From: Ectocarpus siliculosus
Taxonomy: Eukaryota; Sar; Phaeophyceae; Ectocarpales; Ectocarpaceae
Assembly (NCBI GenBank): GCA_000310025.1
Contig: FN649734.1
Coordinates: 1,140,070 to 1,173,476, forward strand
Length of the DNA: 33,407 nt
Direction: 5' to 3'
The translations under genes and the position numbers were made by a program. The notes below the pieces were generated by a model. That model searched no databases and had not been told where the DNA came from. It saw nothing but the letters and a program-made list of their open reading frames with translations. Shown here piece by piece: positions 11,501 through 23,500 of the stretch (the first letter of the stretch is position 1; each line of letters starts with the position of its first letter).

Positions 11501-14500
11501 ATCGTTCGTGAGCGTATGCTACACACCGCTGGTGATGTTACAGTCGTCACGACCTCACCATATTCAATTATGAATGTACATACCAGGTGCAGCTATCTCT
11601 ATGTTGATATCATTTTCCGGTAGGCTACGTGCCGTAGCAGGGTCGTCGTTAGGTCTCGGGTGTTAGACTCCGAAGCTCAAAGCATGATGGTATTGGTCCT
11701 GAAAATCATGTATGGCCCTACCTTTTCCTGCCATATGTCTAACTCCTTGCAGCACAATCGTCTTTTCACACCATCGCAGATTGTGGTAGACTTGGCAACA
11801 CTATACAGGTATGAGAGGACCGCCGAGGGTGCTCTACTGGCCTTCGACAATGTGACAATCGAACAAGGGACGACTTCGGCTTCGTCTGCCACGGCCGACG
11901 TGACCGGAGATTGGGTGGTGAGCCTGGTGGTATTGTCGTCGTCAGCAGATCAGGGCATCACACGCCGCGTTTGGCTGCTTGCTTGTTGACTATGTCACCT
12001 GAAACGATCGTGCGAAATGCCTGGCACACGTGTCGTACAGGATTCCAAAGGTCCACACGGAATCTACAACACCGCAACCGTGCTGTTTGTGATAAAACTC
12101 TCAACGGGAGGATACGGGCGGTGCCCACCTACTATCTTGCGTATGTACCTCCACCCTAGAAGACAATTAGAGATACTCACCAGCCATGTGTAAGCAAAAC
12201 GTGCCAAAAATCACACAGATAGCCATCCCTTCACCTAGCCTCGAGAGGTGCGTCGAATCAGTACCCTACCCTTGCTTTGTTGGACATCGACGCTTGATAT
12301 ACTGCCGAAGGGTTGGTTTCTCGGGCCGTGTCTTGCTCGCCTTCCCTTCCTGGGACTCAGTCACTCTTGTACAGATGGTATTACCCCGAGCCAATACTGA
12401 TTCCTGCCTTGCAAATTTAGGCCTGTGCGTGAGCTTGTTTGTGGTGACAACATCTCGAACACGGTCCAGCCGGATGTAAATGTACTCCTGGCGAAACCAC
12501 ATGTGTTTGCATGTAGTCTAGCCACAATGACCGTGTCTCAATGTCTGTATCCTCAAAGGGATTGGGGAGAAACCTATGTACGGTACAGTAGCACCTACGA
12601 CACATCCGCCTTCTCGCTCATGTGGCGCTCATTCAAGGTTTGAATCTTGATCTCTATCAATCTTTACCCCTCCTCGCCGTCATGTGTGCCGGTCGCGCGC
12701 TGCCTCAAGCTGATCGTGGTGAACCAAACGCTGTACTCATACTATGTGGGAAATGAGACGATCGAGTTATCTCAGACTGTCGTAGGAGACGATACAATCG
12801 AGGATTCCATGTTCATCGAGGTCATGCCGGATTCGGAATCGGTGAGGGTGTGACATGAGCACCGTATTGCAGGCTGGGAACGGTACGCATCGTTGGCTAA
12901 CATTACCCGCAACAGGATAGGGATTCATCAGTACAAATGGGGCATGGAACACCACAACAGCTCCCAGTCGCGAGAAACATTGTTGTTACGATACCACGTA
13001 CATCATCAATAAACCAATAAGCAAAATATGGAAAGAATCGTGTGACACACTCTGTTGCAACCTCATAGCGTGGGTTGTTCCCCCGACAAACACAAGAAGG
13101 GACAATGCCTTAGATTTTGGTTTCTATGGTAGTTTCGGTACAATGTTTTCAACTTCGGAAAGACGTCAGTTTTGCAACTTCGAGGGCTGTCCAAGTCCTG
13201 TATCACATTGTTGCTACGACTGATTCACACCCCAGGAAAAGGGGAACGAGGTGTAACGATATTTTTGCACATCAACGCAGAGAAGAGGAAGTCAAGAAAA
13301 TGAACACGTTGGGACATTTCTTTGGAGATAGACGGCGTTTGACGGTTTCTTCAAATATCTGAACAATCCCCTCTACCCTGAGCAAAGTGAAGTACAAGGA
13401 GGAGAATGCGTCGTTGTTTTGGACGGGCCACAAGGGGTGACATTCGTTGCAAGTACAGCAACCTTCTCAATGGATGAATACCGTAAGAAAGTGTAAGCAA
13501 AATACTTGTAGTCCGTACTATTCACGGTCATCTACTGGATCAACTACGACCGGGTGTCGACATGAAAAAAAACGAGCACGAGAAGAACGTTGCAGGCGGT
13601 CGAAGTGCTGAGGTGATCCAACCACAGAGGGTCGAAGGATTGAAGTTGTGTCACAAAGATGGAACCTGTAGGTAACAAACCCGCGCCCCTCTGGGAAAAT
13701 CTGGTGCGTCTGACTCAGTCGTTTGCTCGTTGTGCAACTGTTTGCGCTGACGTCGGGTGAGTGCATCCGGATAGCAGTTCCTTGAACAGATTTCACGACC
13801 GAGGGCGTGTTGGACATCCCCCACACGCGATATGGTGGCCAGACGTTCGCCGGGACACTAGACCTTGTGGTAACGAGTCGGGTCAGAAACTTACAATCAC
13901 CACGGTATGGGCGGTGGCACATTGTTTACTGAAAGATGCTTATCGACATGTCTTCTACTATATCCAAAATGGTACCCGTGTTGCATCGTCAAGTGCATGC
14001 CGCATGTCTACACGTAGGAACGCCGTACACCGGGCGGTAGGCGACGACATCCCTGGACAAAAAAGATTACCACATTCCTCCCAGGCAGTATCACACTCTT
14101 CCTGACCTATCCGGAACACGTGTTCAGGTGTACCTGGCAAGGAGAGCAAATGCGGGCTTGGCTTATCTTAGTGCCACTGCCAACCCTTCCACTGGTCTGT
14201 TCAAACTCGGGAGCACCTTCACTGTGCAAACATCGTGGGGTTCCGATTTTATCGCGGCCCATCCTGACGGGACGGTAAGCGTTCTGTTATTGCTAGCGCG
14301 CTGACACACGCCGTTCCAACGACCGGTACATGCCGTTGAGGACTTCCGACGGAACCACTCGAACTCTCGTTATCGCTGAGGTGGCACCTTGCTGCCGGAA
14401 ACCAAGGGTGTTATCCTCGCGTAGAATGCGCCTCAGTGTTGGGCGGGTGCATTTCCACACTCTTGGAGTGGATATTTACAGCATGTAGCACTCATCCGTG

Positions 14501-17500
14501 TCGCGTTCACTCTTCTTTCGTTCGAAACCCCACAGAAAATTGCAATGCTCCGTCGGCAAACCACTCACGTATTGGTCGTAACCCTGCATTTTCCATAACA
14601 CCCCCCGCCCCTTGTCCCCCAATGCACACGCCTTCATCCAGCGCTTGTACGCCGGAAGGACAGCCAACGGAATGGTGAGCATAATGGTGATTTTTGGTCG
14701 TATTCGAACGGTGCGACTTGAAGAGGGTGCTTGTCTTGTTCCCGCTAAACGTTTGTTGTCTGTTGTGTCTTGTCGAATCGACGGGGCATCCGCACATGAC
14801 ACTTTAATCCATAACCCTTCGAAAGCTGCAGTTCTCTTCCCGCTCCTTTACCTCTCTGACGTTCGTCGCTTCTCTTAATGGGTATGCATCCTCCACATCA
14901 AACATCCGCCGCGACAAACACCGGACGGACGCGAACAACCATTCCCTGACTACCTCTGCCACCACCGCCACCGGACTCAAGATTGGAGAATACATTCCAG
15001 ATGCCCTCGATGGATCCCTGTGAGCGAAAACGATTCCGTTGAACGGTACTGTCGCCCCTACTGTACTGGTTGGTGTCACAATGGCGCCGTTCGTGCAACG
15101 TTCCACCCTCCGTCCGGCTTGGGGCCCCTTGTCAAGAATAGCGTGGATTGCCAGCTCGCCGAAACGTGTGTATGAGTGTACATATCTAGGTTTTCAATAC
15201 CCCTTCACGCCCGTCGCCGTACACAGGGCCGAGCCGTGCACCGATGTAGATGCTGAGGATAGCATTTTCAACAGGTATGACACACGTTTCCGAATACAGA
15301 ACAGCGTCGTTACGGTAGGGTATCCGGGCCTCGCACACTTTCTGAAGTTTTGCTTAACCGCCCATGAGGCACCCATAGGTAGCCATCGGGCACCCATCGG
15401 CTGCCCATGGGCATCACGTTGCGCCCATGGGCTGTCGATGGGGCACCCATGGCCATGGTCAGCGAAGTGCCCACGGGTGCATTGGTGCCGATGGGCTGCC
15501 CATGGGGAATGCCCACGGGGAAGTCCATGGGCAGCCCATGGGCGGCCCATGGACCGTCAATGAGTGCCCTTCAACCGGAACCAGCGTACTCCTAAACAGT
15601 AAATTATCTGTTTTGGAAGGGGCTTTACTATCGGCTAAAAACCTTAACGCTATCCCCAACCCTAATCCCCAGTCCATACGATACGTGCTAGGTGGATGCT
15701 GGGTGGTTAAGTTCTGGGTTGATATTTCGCCGGTGGCGAAGATCTTGGTTGAAGTGCCCACGGTGGGCACTGTGTGGGGAGTTCATGGGCTGCGCGTGGA
15801 CCCACCTATGAGCAGCTCATGAACAACCCATGACCGCCCCATGGGCAGTCCGTGGCGGCCCATGGGCTGCTCATGGGGCACCCATGGGTGCATTAGCAGA
15901 AACTGCCCGTAGCGTGGGAGATTGGGTTATTCCCCGGGCTCATCCCTCATGCTGGCATATGCGGAAGAAAAATCGTACTTTTCCCGCGGGTCTAGGGTCT
16001 ACCTTCTCTTCGTACTTGTGGGGACTTTCATTTTTTCGATCGGAACTGATTTCAGGTTAGATTTCGTGGACATGGAAGTTCGTGGGTTTGCTTGGAAGAG
16101 TAGGGAAGTAGAGGAACCGGGAAGAGGTCAGAAATAGAGTAGGCGAGGAACACAGCAAGCAAATCTTCATCGTCTCTCCTTGTCACCCACGCCTCCCGGT
16201 TTGTCTGTTATTCAGGGCGCTCGTGTCTCCGGACTGGACGTATCTCTATGTGAGTTCTAGGCGTTGGGAAGTGATACCTCTTGCTCAAATTGAGTAGAAT
16301 GACGTATCTCGTTAGACAGAGCATGAAGCCGGGCCCAAAGCAGGGTCTCATGAGGGCCTGGTCACGGCACAAGAGCGCAGCAAAGGTTGTTTCCCCTTCC
16401 GTGCCCCCGCTTCTCCACGCGTCCATCGAAAGGTTGCTGCAGTGGACATGAAAATACTATAGAGCGACATCGATGGTCTAGGTTACGAGTCAAATACCCT
16501 TTCTGTCATCAAAGAATGCCAAACGAGATGTGTTGGGCCCTTGGACCGACTCAATCAAGCGTAGCGCGGATTCCCGAAGCGTCATCGCTGACAACTAGTC
16601 CGATGCGACAGGTGTGGGTAAAAATGCTAAATAGCGAAGCCGTGGTAGATGGGGCTTGGAATATACGATTCATGCCCTTCCAGCTTGACAACACCATACA
16701 GTTCGATCATGCTCGGTGTATTCACCCACGTACACGCACTCACTCGTGCGTGCTCTTTCCTACAGGTGATTGGAGAAGCAAGACTTGTCGCATACCGGAC
16801 CCACACAGAGACACCGAATACGCTGAGTCCAACAGAGGCGCCTACCCCTGCCCCAACGGCAACTCCAGATCCTACACCTAGCCCAACTGTATCCCCGATT
16901 GGAGATTCCAATGAGATTTCTCCGCCAGAGTTGACCTCCGCAGAGCTTTCAGAAACTGAAAGCTTGTTCGTGTTAAGTTTCAACCGGACCTGCTATTGCA
17001 CAGCTGGCGCTGAGGCTTCGGAGCTTTCGGAGCTGTCGTTTCCGCCGGCCTTGTGCGGACACGACTTTGTAACCGGGGTATTTGACCAACGGTACGTCGT
17101 CTAGAGCACGTTGAATAAGAAAATTAAAGTGGTTGTCATAATACTGTAGTTGGCCGCGTGAAGAGCGTCTCCCAGTTTTGGAAAACCACCCATGGGTCAC
17201 CCATGGGTCACCCATGTGTGGCCGATGGGCAGCCCAATGGGCGGCCATTGAGTGCCCTTCAACCTGAACCAGCGTACTTCTTAACATAGACCATCCTCTC
17301 TGGAACGGGTAGTATAACGACTAATACCTCTAACGCTAACCCAAACCCTAAACGCAAGCCTACACGATACGCGCTAAATAGGTTGGCGCTGGGTGGCAAA
17401 GTTTTTGGATATGTGCTGATGGCTAAGCTCCAGGTTGATACGCCGGTGGCGAGTTCTGTAGGTTGAAGTTCCCACGGTAGGCACTTTGTGGGCAGCCTAT

Positions 17501-20500
17501 GGGCGGCCCATGAAGTGCCAATGGGTGGTCCATGGGTGGCTCACGAGTGACCCATGTGCTGTTTAACACAACTGCCATTAGTGCGGGAGATTGCGGGCAG
17601 ATGCGCGGTCGTGTAACTGAAAATTACGCGACGGTTCAAAGTCGACTTCTCATTCCATCAACCCCGGGAACGCCAGAGTAGAACACATATGAACATACCT
17701 CGGTCAGGACAACGAGAATGTCCTTGGTCTCTCCTGGCTGATAAAGGTTCAATTGTGACGGTCTCTCCCGCGGATTTTGGAACATTCGAATGTTTTGTCC
17801 TTCGAATCTGGTCTATTGACCTTGTTTGAGCACGGTTCACGCTGTGTCTATTGTTGTCGAACAGGTGCGACATAACGAGTCTTCTCGACGAAACCACGCG
17901 AGAGTTTTTCGGCGAGAACACAACAACTTGCCAGTGGTCCAATGGCAGCATAGAAGCAGTTGTCAGCTTCAATGAATCGTCTGTTGTCATGTGGGACCCG
18001 GCACCGAATATCACGCTGGCCGGCGGGTGAGACTACCCTTCGCCTTGGCATAACGTTGGAATTGATGGCACGCATGACGAGTGCGGAACCCTGCGCTTCA
18101 AGAAAACATTCGATTGATGTGTTGGCACAGCGGTCCTGGTGGAGTTCACCACGTGTCTCCTGAAATACCTGTAAAACGGAATACGTTAGATTGATCTCTG
18201 TTATGGAAGTATTTGGTGCTCTCGGTTTGTTTTCGACTCTGGCGCTTATCCTTTCCGTGCATATCGTAGTCCCTGTTGGTGTCTGCGTGAAGCGAAAGAA
18301 CCCGTGGCCGAACCGCCTTTACTGCAAACTCACATCAAGGATGCTTGAGCTGGGCAGCTGCGGAAATAGAATATTAGCAAGAGGGTGATATTCCTCTCCT
18401 TCGAACCTTTTACATCCCCTGGGCCAGGTACATTTATGGACAAACGAATTTGTCCTTGTATGAAGAACCAGCTGTATTCGCCAGCGGTGCGGTTACACTT
18501 GGGTTGCGACAGGCGGCACCGGAGCTCGCAGAGGTACGTTGCGTCACGTCTCTCCTTCCGCCGTGCCCAGACGCAACTATTTCCTGCAAACTGTAGTCCG
18601 GGAGCACTGCGAGATTCGATGTTAGAGGTTTCATGCAATCACGCAGCGCACAGGCACATGGTGTCCCTTGTTGCAAATCATTTTGGACGTCGTGTTCGGC
18701 GCCTCAGAACCCCATTGGTTTGGGTTGGTGTAATCTCACCGACATAACTTCTCCTGTTAACCATGGCGATATACGCTTGGGTGCGATTCTTCACGGTGCT
18801 GATACAACCAACCGCAGGCAACGTTTACTAGCGACGGCTCATCAATCGTGGTATCGTTCTCTGCCGCGGGCTCAGCATCGAGCGGCCTGGTGGACCCGAA
18901 TGACACAGACTCGGGCAGCGCCGGGGCTTGCGATGCTCTCTTCCGCAGCACTACTCTAGTTGCGATCGGCGATGGCGCGACCTGTGAGTTTTCGATGACA
19001 ACCAAATCGCACCCACGTTCTACGTGGCGCTGGTGCTGCATTCACGGCCAATATAATCTTCAACGAGGTCCAAGCGTTGTGGTGTTGTGCTCTGAATGGC
19101 TGAAAGTGAAGTACGACGCAACGACGTATGTGTATAAGACGGTCTCCACCAGAGGTTTTCTGAAGACCTAGCATGTCGAAATACTGAAGTCACAGCCTAC
19201 GTGGCCTGCCTTCCGAACTGCATCGAAAAACAACCAGGTGAATGGACAGGCCAAAGAGAACTCACGGTATTCCTTGGGTCGGATGCATCGGTAGTGGCAG
19301 AAAGTAGTGCCGCCACTACCACAATGGTTTCGACATCCTCTTGCACGACGGACGAGTCTTGCATTGTCCTCAAGGATGGAGGGGTTCGTGCGGAGGCGTT
19401 TGCCGTACTCTCGTCTAAGGGATCAGTCCCTGTTTTGCCCCCTGACAACCCGTCCACGGTGTCGGCCGTTCTGGTTGCGCCTCAGGTGAATACTGTGCGG
19501 GTAGGCACCACTGCTGTCTCCCCAGGGAAGTACATATATGCAAAAAACTGCAGAGGTAGCTGAGGAGGCGATGAAATCAAGACTATCGAGCTGTCTAGGA
19601 GTTGGTATGCTGTGGTTTCTCCGAGCAATTATCCGCCTGTAAGGTAGAGGCAGCAGATGGCGCAAGAGAGGCACTTAGCGCTTCATGTCATCCGGAGAGA
19701 TTTTCTTCCCGCTCTGATCAAGGAGCCTCCTGTGCGCCTGCCTTGTGTGTGAACTCCCAATACAGTGGGTGGGTCTCTGCGGCGAGTTTTCGCTCGACGG
19801 GCGTCTGTCTTCGGGAGCTGCGTCAAGGCCGCTATCCGCCGTCTGGAACGTTTCAACGACGATTGCAAGCAACAGCGCTGCCGTAGCGGCTGTGGCAGGA
19901 GCTCTTCAACCGTTTCAGGGATCCCTGTATGCCACCCTGAACTCAACCTCGCTCGAGCCCCTGGTGGAATTCAAAATCTCGCTAATAGTGGAGAACTTCC
20001 TGGGTGCTGTCGACGCGGCTGCAGTCACCGTCACCAGAGTGTGAGACCGTGTTTGGTGTTTCATGCATACCCCAGCCAAACACTTCAAGAGTAATCCACA
20101 TGCTTGGTTGCGTTCTCGAAAAGAGGGAGAGGGGACGAAGTATGTGATTCTGTGGAGATTAGGCGGAACAGAACCGACCCACAAGCATGTCAATAATGTG
20201 AACGGTGAATCGAGAGGGTAATAACTTGCTTGCCATTTCCTGCCTTGAACTATGTATTAACTGGCGTGCGGGATGTTTCACAATGTCGGGAAAAAACGTT
20301 CGCTGTTCAACCTTTGTCACTGCCAATCGCCAATTCCGGGTACAGCAACGAAGACGCTCCGTCGGTGGTAGTGGTGGGTCCAGCGACAAAGACGGCGATA
20401 AGGAGTCGACCAACCTCTCTGAGGATGGCTGCGACACCACCTGCCTGCGGTAAGAAACAAACAACCATCCCCTGCGCAGACCTTATCCCTGCAAATTACA

Positions 20501-23500
20501 ATATACCCACCGGTACTTCTGAGTTCGCTGTTCTTTCTTGTGAGCTCACGGCTACTGCGTGAAAGGCACCAACATCAGCACATACCCTCTCATACAGACA
20601 TGACCCTTGTTTCCAAGATGGCTACATTCACATGTTTTCCCGGCGTCTTGAACGTCACCACTCCGTTGGCCTCGTATGTGTCCATTGAACCTCCGCCAGG
20701 TGATGCTTCGAGTTTATCATTCACCTGGACAGAGTCGGGCATCGACGGCTATGATATCCTGGACACAAGTGTAATCGAGGTACCGTGTGTACGAGGTCAC
20801 ACGTCTCAGACTTGGGCCGTACGTACCATGCCTGACCATGCCATCAATGATCCTTTCATGCTGTAGTTTGTTTGGGGCAAATATCACCCCTTCTAGCTCT
20901 TCTCATTCAACGCAGGGTTAGGCTAAGATCGATAGGACTTGTGGCCCATTCCACCTCTCGCAACAATTTCTATGCTCTCAAGACATGAACTTGCGTTAAA
21001 TCAACCAGCTTGCGCCACATAATGCCGCTTCCCTTTGAACAAGGATATGGTGGGAAACGATCCCACGGCCCTCACAATACCAGCGTACACCCTCGGCTAC
21101 CCCGGGTCCATGTACCGATTTGTCGCAACGGTATCATCAGGAACGTCAACATCGGGGGCGGTCGTGGAGGTGAGGGTTCTTGTCCCTCGAGCGACAACCA
21201 CCGCAATATATTATGTAAATGACGAGCATTCATTGTAGAACATACAAATTCCGGGTGCTACAAACAATATCTGTAGGTCTGTAGGAGGCTGTTGACGGTC
21301 GCCCACGGCATAATCACGGCGAATAGCTGCAAACACCCCGACATCATAGCATGAAAGCAGCAGGGTTACCGAAATAGCGAATGGCAGCACCTACTGATAA
21401 GTATATCAACGATTGGACAAAGCCTGCCACGTTGCCCGTCGTGATATACTGTACGTTTGCCTGAAAATATCTTCATTCTCGCGCTACTTCTCACAACTGT
21501 CCCACAACAAGAAAACATCATTGTGTAACTGCTTACCATACTCCCGAGATTTCGTGAGAACATGTCGAAAGGTGATACGTTCCGATGTCCTTTTCGAAAA
21601 GGTCGTTCAGCTTGTTCCTGAGTGGTTGATTCCCCTCAATTTGGAAAAACCCAGGGGATTTCACGGAGCGTTTTTTTCCACGAGCGGATACTTTCCCTTT
21701 AGAAAAACCGCCCGCTCCGCTCCGTGACATGATAGAAAACTCCGCTCCGCTCCGTGAGAATTTTGCCCTCGGATAAACCGCTCCGATCCGCTCCATGGAG
21801 CTTCCAAAACATCCGTACAAGCGGTTTTTCCACGGAGCGGTTTGAGCTACTCCGTCACACAAGCACAGATAAAACCGCAAGGCAGTCACGGTAAAAATCA
21901 AGTCACGGGTTTCCCACGGAGTCACACCATGTTTTGGTGTTTTCCTTTCCTTCCATTCTAGTTTCACAGCAGGTATTAGACCAGTTTCAACGAGAGGAAA
22001 GTGAGGAATCATCTGCCGTTGTATGTGTTGCAGGAACGTAAGAGTCGAGGATGTACTAGGTATTAGTACTGACAAGTTTCAAAGAGAGGCAAGAGAGGAA
22101 TCATCTGCTGTTATACGTCTTGCAGGAAGTAGGAGTCGAGGAGGTATCGATGCGGGGAACGGTCCCTTTCTGAATAATTTAATAATTGGACTGTCCTAGC
22201 GGCGAGGACGCATACGGTGTCACCGGTGGCCTCCAACCACAGCACACCGTGCGGAAAATCAGTTTTCGGTGTACCAAACCCAACGTTTTTCACGAAATTG
22301 AGGTGCTCCGTCGATTTTGTACGGATATCCGTGAGGTTTGACGTTTTTTTCTCTGTCAACGTTGTTCACAGATTATCGTGGGACAAGGCACTCTGAGGGC
22401 TGCTATCAGTGGCGGTCAATACCGGCAACACACCGTAGGTAAGTGACAGCGTCGCACAGATCGTGAACGCGCCAATCGGGACGACCCCGTGCTTACTGTA
22501 GTTTTGCTGAGGCATACCTGGCTGGCCCTTCTCTCCGACGCCTCCGACCCGTCTTTGATGTTTCCGAACGGCTATGTTCGCCTGTAGGTGCCGACCTCGT
22601 TCTGGACGGCAGCGAATCACTTGACGAGGACGATATTCCGGAAGAGGAGTTTCCTCTCAGGTGTGTGACGTGACACACAAGAAAACCCGTGTTGGTCTCC
22701 TTGTCGGCGGGTGGTTGCACGCGCTGGCAACTGCCGACATACGCACTGTAGTTGACCCGGAGGGAAACTGCTAAAGAGGACATACTACGACATGTTGATG
22801 TTGATATACCACCGATTGGCTGGAATCTATGCCAGAAAAGATAAATATTAAGAGACTTCAACGGGGGCGGGACTTGTTGAGGATGGAGCCTACATACACC
22901 AACCTCTGGCCAGCGGACATCCAACACCTGGACGAGTAACAGGCCGACACCAGGTTGTCACCTAGAGATGCTCCAACCTTGTTCTGAACTCTACTCGCCA
23001 GGAGCCCCGCAACCAATGTAGCAAGAACGCTTCCACCCAACGCGGCGCTCAGAGGCAACGAGATACTCGAAGAAACGATTGACACTTCCCTCTACTCAAA
23101 ACAAGGAACAAGAGCATGACTCTCTGGTCAAGGTTGCCTCTTTAGTTACCGCTTGCATTCAGAATGCATATATATACGTGTGATGCCGTCTCTCGTCGAG
23201 CTCCACATTTTGCCGAGAAGCTCGCACTTGACAAACGTGGAGGTAGCATTTGAAAGGTTCCACGTTGACACGGCCCCCTTCCGTCTCGGTGCCCAGTTTC
23301 GTTAACCCCAGAGTGTCGCTGGCAACTCTGTGCATCGCGATGTCCAGGTACTCCTGGTCTTGCTCCAAAAATTGCTCTGGAGTGGCGGATGGGTATACTG
23401 GCTCGGACGAGGCAATCTTCACGATTCCGAGCGGGAGCTTGGAAGCAGGCTTGGTATGTCAGACAGATGGCTGTGTTGCCACCGCCCTCAGCAGAGAAGT

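Noticed and set aside
12476-12516. A 41 bp intron (GTAAAT...TGTAG) inside exon 12421-12637
   Set aside because: Phases would fit the upstream exon, but an intron this short is unlike the others in the gene. Kept as an uncertainty of that exon.
15039-15563. 174-codon + strand open frame running into repeat copy A
   Set aside because: Its right half is translated CCCATGGG repeat. A short exon in a different choice of boundaries (15227-15274) better fits the upstream phase.
18984-19171. GTGAGT at 18984 as a simple donor ending the exon
   Set aside because: The following 80 bp clearly encode the next REJ strands in shifted frames, which is not expected of an intron. Transcript data would settle it.
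21533-22075. 180-codon open frame on the minus strand
   Set aside because: It is held open by the GC-rich foldback repeat and the first unit of the direct repeat, inside an intron of the + strand gene.
22858-23085. 75-codon minus-strand frame with a hydrophobic stretch (SLPLSAALGGSVLATLVAGL)
   Set aside because: Looks like a membrane helix but sits alone in a 687 bp intron with no further coding evidence. Could be a nested small gene only if transcripts support it.
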